From positions 1 to 19,189 of the forward strand of contig CAZHNG010000100.1 of NCBI GenBank assembly GCA_964533785.1: DNA of 19,189 bases, in the 5' to 3' direction. The position numbers and the translations under genes were made by a program. The stretch is from JANQRV01 sp964533785. GTDB lineage: Bacteria; Bacteroidota; Bacteroidia; Chitinophagales; Saprospiraceae. How positions within the stretch are numbered: the first letter of the stretch is position 1; each line of letters opens with the position of its first letter. The notes beneath the pieces are model-generated. The model had not been told where the DNA came from, made no database searches, and was given only the letters and a program-made list of their open reading frames with translations. This document shows positions 1-5,699 of the stretch, in pieces.

Positions 1-1
1 G

Positions 2-1711
2 TACGTATTGACCTCCGGTGAAGGTCTTGTTATTCAGGGCGTGAATGCGGCACCTAAATTTGAGGTTAGCTCAACTGGCCGTTTCACTATCCATACTTTG
101 GTTTACGATCCGAATACACTAGACTTGAGTATTGTAGAGCCAGGCGTAACCACCGGCTTTGATGTGAACAGTCTATTGATCCAGGGCGGCGGTAAGATCT
201 GTGCAGCACTGGATGTAGCTGGCGCTAAGTTCGATGTTGAGGTCTGCTGTGAAGCAGATGCAGGCAGATTAAGACCAGCTAATGATCCTTGTTTGGATCA
301 GGGTAGCGCAGTGATAAGAGCGGAATTCTCAAGACATCCGCACGTTCCACATGGTTTTGAAGTGATCTATGTATTAACTGCGGGTGAAGGATTAGTTATC
401 CAGAATGTTAACACCAGTCCTGAATTCGAAGTAAACGAAACGGGTAGATTCACCATTCATACCCTGGTATATAATCCAGAAACACTTGATTTGGGCATTG
501 TCGTGCCAGGACAGACCACCGGTTTTGATGTGAACGGCTTGTTGATCCAGGGTGGAGGAAGTATCTGTGCAGCTTTGGATGTTGCAGGAGCGCCATTCCA
601 CATTGAAGATTGCTGCAAGGCAGGTGCCGGTACTTTAAGCGGAGGCAAAGAAGTTTGTTTGGAAAATGAAGCGGCAGTGCTAGCTGCACAGATCGCACAG
701 GCACCGACGGTACCACAAGGTTTTGAAGTACTCTATGTATTGACTTCTGGTGAAGGCTTGGTGATCGAGCAGGTGAATACTGCCCCAACATTTACCGTTG
801 CAGAAACAGGATTGTATACCATTCATACCTTAGTTTATGATCCTGCGACACTTGATTTGAGCATTGTAGTTCCAGGACAAACGACAGGCTTTGACGTGAA
901 CGGTCTATTGATCCAGGGAGGTGGTACCATTTGTGCTGCTTTGGATGTAGCAGGAACGAAATTTGACGTGGTAGAGTGTTGTAAAGCAGACGCCGGAAGA
1001 TTAGTCCCTGCTAATGATCCGTGTTTGGGTAGCGGTTCTGCTATGATCAAAGCGAAATTTGACCGAAGCCCGAATGTGCCCGCCGGTTTTGAATTACTTT
1101 ACGTATTAACTGCTGGCGAAGGTCTGGTGATTCAGAACGTAAATACCGTACCAGAGTTTGAGGTGAGCGAGACAGGTCGTTTCACGATTCACGGATTGGT
1201 TTATGATCCAGCAACACTTGATCTAAGTATAGTAGTGCCGGGACAGACTACTGGATTTGATGTTAATAGCCTGTTGATTCAGGGAGGAGGTAGTATTTGT
1301 GCGTCACTCGACGTTGCCGGTGCCGTCTTCAATATTCAGGAATGCTGTCAGGCAGATGCCGGAACTTTGAACGGTGGTAGAGAAGTTTGCTTGGAAGACG
1401 GACAGGCAGAATTGCGCGCAAGAAGAGGAAGAACACCAACAATTCCCGAAGGTTTTGAAAGAATTTACGTATTGACTTCCGGCGAAGGATTAGTCATTGA
1501 AAACGTAAATACTGATCCTAGCTTTACCGTTGATGGAGAAGGATTATTCACGATCCATACTTTGGTTTACAATCCGGAGACTCTAGATTTGGGGATCGTA
1601 GAACCTGGTGTGACTACCGGATTTGACGTTAACAGCTTATTGATCCAGGGCGGAGGTAGTATTTGTGCATCACTTGATGTAGCGGGTGCAGCCTTTACCG
1701 TAAAAAGTTGT
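2..1711 (+). repeat. Tandem 366-nt coding repeats, alternating A/B module types
   Basis: Module starts (the YVLT codons) fall at 2, 368, 734, 1100 and 1466, exactly 366 nt apart every time; the fifth module stops at about 1711, where the CC pair is replaced by a single Cys and the sorting domain begins. The linkers alternate: modules 1 and 3 have an A type with RL(R/V)PANDPCL, modules 2 and 4 a B type with TL(S/N)GG(K/R)EVCL. The opening also alternates TSGEG/TAGEG. The real period is therefore a 732-nt AB pair, which suggests growth by duplication of two-module blocks. Confidence 0.92.
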
Positions 1712-1972
1712 ACATCCGGTATGATCATGAATGTAAGACCAAATCCGACAACAGAGATGGTTAACCTGGACTTTGAAGACATCAATGATGTTGAAACCAT
1801 TACCGTAGAATTGGTCGATGCTTTAGGGCAGATCCAAAGAACAGTGGAAATTGAAGGTGGTAAAGCAACCACTGCGACCATTGATTTGGGTAATTCCACT
1901 TCAGGGACTTACTATCTTAAAGTATTCTACGATGAAAGGCCAATGGCCGTTAGAAAGATCGTAAAGCAGTAA
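2..1972 (+). CDS. Secreted tandem-repeat protein with T9SS type A sorting domain (5' end outside window)
   Basis: The reading frame is open from base 2, so the N-terminus lies upstream; the TTG at 8 is internal to the repeat and is not a start. The visible 656 residues are four complete 122-aa modules and most of a fifth, then a C-terminal domain of about 80 residues (from NVRPNPTTEM to the end, KIVKQ) with the PNP start, the SGTYYLKV strand and the basic tail typical of T9SS type A sorting signals. Each module begins YVLT(S/A)GEGLVI, continues through a FTIHTLVYxPxTLDL block and GFDVNxLLIQGGG, and has four cysteines (one in ICA(A/S)LDVAG, an adjacent CC pair, one in the linker), which suggests two disulfides in a secreted beta-rich fold. 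T9SS cargo crosses the outer membrane and is released or anchored at the surface. I do not recognise the repeat family; adhesin or surface-layer roles are only inference. A terminator follows directly. Confidence 0.9.
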   Translation, partial: YVLTSGEGLVIQGVNAAPKFEVSSTGRFTIHTLVYDPNTLDLSIVEPGVTTGFDVNSLLIQGGGKICAALDVAGAKFDVEVCCEADAGRLRPANDPCLDQGSAVIRAEFSRHPHVPHGFEVIYVLTAGEGLVIQNVNTSPEFEVNETGRFTIHTLVYNPETLDLGIVVPGQTTGFDVNGLLIQGGGSICAALDVAGAPFHIEDCCKAGAGTLSGGKEVCLENEAAVLAAQIAQAPTVPQGFEVLYVLTSGEGLVIEQVNTAPTFTVAETGLYTIHTLVYDPATLDLSIVVPGQTTGFDVNGLLIQGGGTICAALDVAGTKFDVVECCKADAGRLVPANDPCLGSGSAMIKAKFDRSPNVPAGFELLYVLTAGEGLVIQNVNTVPEFEVSETGRFTIHGLVYDPATLDLSIVVPGQTTGFDVNSLLIQGGGSICASLDVAGAVFNIQECCQADAGTLNGGREVCLEDGQAELRARRGRTPTIPEGFERIYVLTSGEGLVIENVNTDPSFTVDGEGLFTIHTLVYNPETLDLGIVEPGVTTGFDVNSLLIQGGGSICASLDVAGAAFTVKSCTSGMIMNVRPNPTTEMVNLDFEDINDVETITVELVDALGQIQRTVEIEGGKATTATIDLGNSTSGTYYLKVFYDERPMAVRKIVKQ

Positions 1973-2006
1973 GTTTAAACGGCTTTTAATCTAATAGTGG
2001 ATAATG

Positions 2007-2047
2007 AACAGCTGTCCCGGCTAAGTCGTCAGGATGGCTGTTTTTTT
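2007..2047 (+). terminator. Rho-independent-type terminator after the repeat protein
   Basis: AACAGC at 2007-2012 pairs with GCTGTT at 2037-2042, and the stem continues inward (TGTCC with GGATG, two G-T pairs) to about 11 pairs around a 14-nt loop. A run of seven T starts at 2041. The structure lies 35 nt after the TAA at 1970-1972. It overlaps the last codons and stop (2029-2031) of the convergent minus-strand gene, so it is embedded in that gene's 3' end. Confidence 0.7.
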
Positions 2048-3450
2048 GTAGTGGCTTTGGTAATAAGCCACTGTCGCTCGGTAAGCAGTTTCATTTCGTT
2101 GATCATTTGGATTGATTTATTGGTAGCCGGCTGGTCAAATTTGAGTAATTGGAGTAATACTCTACTAAAGTTGAGGTATGCCTCTTTGATTTCATTGGCC
2201 ACTAACTTATTACGCCTGAGTAAAACCTGAAAGGATTTGATTAAAGACAGTAAGGCCTCTATTTCTTCTTCCTCGTAATAGATTTTCATCCGCAATATTT
2301 TCGAATCCAGCAAGTAGTAGACGTCACTGAATTCAACTTGGGTTAAATGCCGCACTGCCTGGTCGTACTCATTCTTTTCAAAATGTAAATAAGCCATATT
2401 ATAATGGTAAGCATCAGCACGGGCGTTTCTGGGGAGCTTGTCTTTTTCGTGGTGGATAAATTTTTCGATCCAATCATATTCTTTAAGGCCGAAACTCAAG
2501 CGGGTAATGTTCTTATATGTCCAGGGAGAGAGCAAACCATTTTCAAGCAGAATCGAATTTTCAATGCCAGTAATATACAACTCTAATAATTCACGGTTGA
2601 AATTTGCTTCGTGCCTTGCTACTTTTCTTATACAGTAGTTGATAAGCGAAAAGTACACTTCTTTAAGTTCGGAAAAAGAAAGCAATTCACTTTGCTCGTG
2701 GAAAAGGTTGAGGAATTTTTTATACCGTTCCGTGTTTTCCTCGTTTTTGATCATCAAATACCATTCATAGTAAAATCTAATAGCGGGCTTACTCACGTAG
2801 TCAGATCGTAGGAGCTCCTTTTCCAAACTGTGGATTAGCTTGATGTCATACTGAAAATTAAAATTTTTTGAATGGTCCAACATGGCAACGGTATACCTTA
2901 ATTTATTGATAAGATAATGGACATCCAATGTATCGGAAACAGTCTGAAGGTAGTGGTTCTTTTTCCTGGAAGATTGTAATTTGGAGAAATGCAATTCCGA
3001 GATTTTTGCCAATTGGTACTTTTGTTCATAAAAAACAGCATCGTGTACTTTTCGTTTCTCCAATGATTTTTCCGTTCTTCTATACTGAAATTGAAAGTGC
3101 TTGTCCAACTTTAAGTCAATGTAACCATTTAGTAATTCATTGTCTGCAAGAAAAGGATGCGCTAAAATGCGGTGAACCGAAATGAACCGTTCGACCAATT
3201 TGAAAAGGAAATTCATGATATAATTCATGTGCTTAGCATCATAAGCTTTGCCGGGAAAAAGGTTTTCGTATACTTTTTCCTTTTGAATTTTGTGGTGAGG
3301 AAAATGAGGAGCGTTTTTATGCAAATAGTTGAACAGAAGCAGGACTTCCTCGTTCTTATTGAAAAACGGCGAATGGACAAAATCCTTCAATTGGAGTAGT
3401 TCTGATTTGTTGAGCTTGCTCAAAACTGCTATTAGCTTACTATTTTCCAT
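2029..3450 (-). CDS. Conserved-looking helical protein of unknown function, TPR-like C-terminal half
   Basis: The 473-aa product has no signal peptide or membrane segment, so it should be cytoplasmic. It is rich in Lys, Glu, Leu, Phe and Tyr and appears almost wholly alpha-helical. The segment from about residue 340 (RADAYHYNMAYLHFEKNEYDQAVRHL and the two helices after it) has the spacing of tetratricopeptide-like helix pairs, so an alpha-solenoid is plausible. The N-terminus (LSKLNKSELLQLKDFVHSPFFNKNEE) looks like a helical domain I have seen in unannotated Saprospiraceae proteins, but I cannot name it. No catalytic motif is evident. ATG at 3448-3450 is the first start in frame. The gene is convergent with the repeat protein and its upstream side faces a 322-nt AT-rich gap shared with the divergent dockerin-like gene. 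Confidence 0.8.
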   Translation of the reverse strand: MENSKLIAVLSKLNKSELLQLKDFVHSPFFNKNEEVLLLFNYLHKNAPHFPHHKIQKEKVYENLFPGKAYDAKHMNYIMNFLFKLVERFISVHRILAHPFLADNELLNGYIDLKLDKHFQFQYRRTEKSLEKRKVHDAVFYEQKYQLAKISELHFSKLQSSRKKNHYLQTVSDTLDVHYLINKLRYTVAMLDHSKNFNFQYDIKLIHSLEKELLRSDYVSKPAIRFYYEWYLMIKNEENTERYKKFLNLFHEQSELLSFSELKEVYFSLINYCIRKVARHEANFNRELLELYITGIENSILLENGLLSPWTYKNITRLSFGLKEYDWIEKFIHHEKDKLPRNARADAYHYNMAYLHFEKNEYDQAVRHLTQVEFSDVYYLLDSKILRMKIYYEEEEIEALLSLIKSFQVLLRRNKLVANEIKEAYLNFSRVLLQLLKFDQPATNKSIQMINEMKLLTERQWLITKATTKKQPS

Positions 3451-3772
3451 TTGTCTAAGGATTATATTTCTGATTTTTGTTACGAGGGGGCTAAAAGCAT
3501 TTTTAAATTAAACCATTGTATATTAAACACTTAAACCAATTTAATGAAATCAAATATATATTTTTAAAATGTATTTTAATTGATTTTTTACAAATTTTGT
3601 GGTTGCCCCTCCCTAATACTTGCTTTATTTTTACAATATAAGTAGGTGGTTAAAGTAGATTACGGTCTAATCATACACAAAACTTCTAACATCCAATCCC
3701 ACACAGTTTAACATTCGGTAACTCTGCTGGCTTTATCGCGGGTAGATAGATTTAGTCTGACGTCTCACTTAA
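3451..3772. other. AT-rich divergent intergenic region
   Basis: There is no coding potential in this 322-nt gap between two divergent genes. It holds the octamer TTAAACCA at 3508-3515 and 3531-3538 with a near copy (TTAAACAC) at 3523-3530, a very AT-rich block (3539-3600), and a promoter-like element for the plus-strand gene. On the minus strand, TATATTTG (3558 to 3551) fits the Bacteroidota -7 consensus TAnnTTTG, but no -33 partner is visible. Confidence 0.5.
3603..3633 (+). promoter_or_regulatory. Candidate Bacteroidota-type promoter for the dockerin-like gene
   Basis: TTG at 3603-3605, a 20-nt spacer, then TATTTTTA at 3626-3633. This resembles the -33 TTG / -7 TAnnTTTG arrangement used by Bacteroidota primary sigma factors, with one mismatch in the last position of the -7 box. 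Predicted transcription would start near 3640, giving a leader of about 130-145 nt. The spacer contains CCCCTCCC, as does the region before the metallophosphoesterase gene. Confidence 0.35.
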
Positions 3773-4924
3773 ATGGGGATAATTATGCACGCATCAAATT
3801 TTCGCTGTATCGTTCTGTTGTTCTTTTGCATGTTATTGCAAACCGCTGTTTTGGTTGGGCAAGTGTGGCCGGGAGATATCAGTAATAACGGTGAAGTAAA
3901 CGGAGTAGATTGGTTGTACTATGGTGCTGCTTTCGGTGCGAGTGGTGGGGCACGTTCTGAAGTATCTTTTGTTTGGGCGGAGCATAATTCGCCTAATCCC
4001 TGGTTCAATTTTTTTACAGATGGGCACAATTTTTCCTTTGCAGATTGCAATGGTGATGGAGTCGTAGACGAAAATGATGGTCGTGCTTTATTGATCAATT
4101 TTGGGCTGGAACGAGAGGAGCCGGATTTTGAAGTTACCCCGGATTCTTTGTCTTCCGGTTTTCCAGGCATGGCTCCGGCATTGTATTTTGGCGATCACCG
4201 GCTGGATACTTTTAAGGTATTGAGAAATCAGGTGATTTCTATTCCCATATCGCTGGGTGATGCTGATATACCGGTTGAGGAATTTTATGGTTTGCGGTTC
4301 AAAATGAATGTTGCCGAAGAGTTGACCGGCGATGCCGTAGAACTAGGGAAATACCCGGCAACCTGGATCGGTCCTACGCTATTATCGCAAGATGTTTTTG
4401 TTGACGATCTACAAGATATCGATGTCGGCATAACACGTTTTGATCAAAAGGAAGTTACCGTCGGGCAAGGCCGTATCCTACAACTTTCAATCATCATTGA
4501 AGGGAATGTGATCTTTTTTGAAAATTCAACCCGTACTTTCCATATTACTTTGGATAGTCTAAAATTAGTAGACAAGGATTTAAAAACACTGCCTCTCATC
4601 GGAGATACCTTAACTGTTATTGTTTACAAGGATTCAGATGCTTTGATCACAAGTACCAACAATGGTTTACCAACGGATGCAAACATTACAATATTCCCCA
4701 ACCCCGCTAATGGCAACGAGGGAATGTTTGTACAATACGAAAATCTGAATATCAAGGGTCTAAGACTTTATAACATTCAGGGACAATTGATGTACCACCA
4801 AAAATTGAATGCGGATCGAACGGGTATGGTTGCTCTGAATCCACCGGATTTACCCCCAGGCATATACACACTATCTGCAATTCACGAAACCGGCATATAT
4901 GCGCAAAAAGTAATTATTCAATAA
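3773..4924 (+). CDS. Secreted dockerin-like protein with cohesin-like middle and T9SS sorting domain
   Basis: The 383-aa protein begins with a hydrophobic signal peptide (about residues 10-30, cleavage likely near VGQ). Two EF-hand-like dockerin repeats follow: WPGDISNNGEVNGVDWLYYG at 32-51 and ADCNGDGVVDENDGRALLINFG at about 90-111, both with Asp/Asn-rich calcium loops and a following helix ending in FG. The middle (about 145-275) alternates beta strands (VISIPISLGD, GLRFKMNV, GRILQLSIII) in a way reminiscent of cohesin-type jelly rolls; this is only a structural impression. The C-terminus from about 305 (TIFPNPANG to KVIIQ) is a T9SS type A sorting domain. ATG at 3785 is an alternative start four codons in, with GGGG six bases before it, and may be the true one. 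The Crp/Fnr gene follows after 26 nt and may share the transcript. Confidence 0.85.
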   Translation: MGIIMHASNFRCIVLLFFCMLLQTAVLVGQVWPGDISNNGEVNGVDWLYYGAAFGASGGARSEVSFVWAEHNSPNPWFNFFTDGHNFSFADCNGDGVVDENDGRALLINFGLEREEPDFEVTPDSLSSGFPGMAPALYFGDHRLDTFKVLRNQVISIPISLGDADIPVEEFYGLRFKMNVAEELTGDAVELGKYPATWIGPTLLSQDVFVDDLQDIDVGITRFDQKEVTVGQGRILQLSIIIEGNVIFFENSTRTFHITLDSLKLVDKDLKTLPLIGDTLTVIVYKDSDALITSTNNGLPTDANITIFPNPANGNEGMFVQYENLNIKGLRLYNIQGQLMYHQKLNADRTGMVALNPPDLPPGIYTLSAIHETGIYAQKVIIQ

Positions 4925-4950
4925 CCATTTAGAACATTCAAAACGGGATT

Positions 4951-5625
4951 ATGACGACAACTAATTCATTGAATTGGGATGAACTTCCCATGCTCAGTCG
5001 TAAGGAAAAACAGCTTTTACAAGAAAATACTACATTGCTCAAATTTGCCAGAAATGAAGCGGTGTATCAAATTGGCAATGTAGCCGAGGACGTTTTTATT
5101 TTATTAAAGGGAACAGTATTCATCGAGCAACCACATCCTGAGGGTGATTATGACCTGGTGAAATATATCGTTCAGGAAAAAGAGTGGTTCGGTGAAAAAC
5201 GAATATGGAGTGCCCAGGATCGTTCGGAACATGCTATTGTACGCTCTAAACATGCTATTTGCGGCCAAATACCCATTCAGGTGCTGCGAAATCTTATGCA
5301 TAACAACGAGGCTTTTACCAGTTATCTCTTTTCTGTCCTGTTTGACCGGCTGAAAAAAATGGAATTGCGGTGTATAGCCCTTAACCAAACCTGCGCCAAA
5401 AAACGACTAAAGAATCTGCTCATTGCACTTGCTCCTAACTCCGATGGACAAGCATCGCAAGTGGTGCTTCAGCACAACCTCTCTTTAAAAGAACTAGGCA
5501 CCATGGCCCGGGCCACTGCTCAAACCATGAGCTCTATTCTTCGCGAATGGAAACGCAAGAATATCCTGGATTTTAATCGCAACAGCGTGGTCATTGAAGA
5601 TTATGAACGCTTTATGGCGTTGTAA
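4951..5625 (+). CDS. Crp/Fnr family transcriptional regulator
   Basis: At 224 aa this has the usual family length. Residues about 25-115 form the cyclic-nucleotide-binding-like beta roll (EAVYQIGNVAEDVFILLKGTVFI, then a WFGEKRIW turn at 79-86). A long dimerisation helix (about 118-145) follows, and a winged helix-turn-helix lies at about 150-222, with LSLKELGTMARATAQTMSSILREW as the recognition unit. The canonical phosphate-binding RSA segment of cAMP-dependent CRP is not evident (the region reads QDRSEHAIVRS), and there is no Fnr-type N-terminal cysteine cluster, so the ligand is unknown. Regulators of this sort in Bacteroidota often act on adjacent genes; the 26-nt gap from the dockerin-like gene suggests co-transcription. 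A start at 4951 fits the family N-terminus and has a purine-rich CGGG before it. Confidence 0.88.
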   Translation: MTTTNSLNWDELPMLSRKEKQLLQENTTLLKFARNEAVYQIGNVAEDVFILLKGTVFIEQPHPEGDYDLVKYIVQEKEWFGEKRIWSAQDRSEHAIVRSKHAICGQIPIQVLRNLMHNNEAFTSYLFSVLFDRLKKMELRCIALNQTCAKKRLKNLLIALAPNSDGQASQVVLQHNLSLKELGTMARATAQTMSSILREWKRKNILDFNRNSVVIEDYERFMAL

Positions 5626-5659
5626 AAAGGGAGAGATGCTGCAAGTGCCGTATTACGGG

Positions 5660-5698
5660 GGTGCGAATTTGCAACAAACCCGCACCACGCAATCCGTT
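5660..5698 (+). terminator. Weak candidate terminator between convergent Crp/Fnr and TonB receptor genes
   Basis: GGTGCG at 5660-5665 pairs with CGCACC at 5681-5686 (6 bp, 15-nt loop). A TTTTT run begins only about 10 nt further on. The stem is short and the tract is displaced, so this is tentative; it is the only hairpin I see in the 74-nt convergent gap. Confidence 0.25.
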
Positions 5699-5699
5699 T

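Noticed and set aside
2..1711. CRISPR-like interpretation of the regular repeats
   Set aside because: The units are 366 nt, coding and in frame throughout; there are no short repeats with unique spacers.
392..1899. Several minus-strand ORFs of 60-113 codons inside the repeat protein gene
   Set aside because: They recur at the repeat period, are antisense to a strongly coding frame, and their products are low-quality (Pro/Ser-rich, no family resemblance). They are shadows of the repeats.
3551..3558. TATATTTG as a promoter for the 473-aa gene
   Set aside because: It fits the -7 consensus, but there is no TTG at the expected -33 distance and the region is so AT-rich that chance matches are likely.
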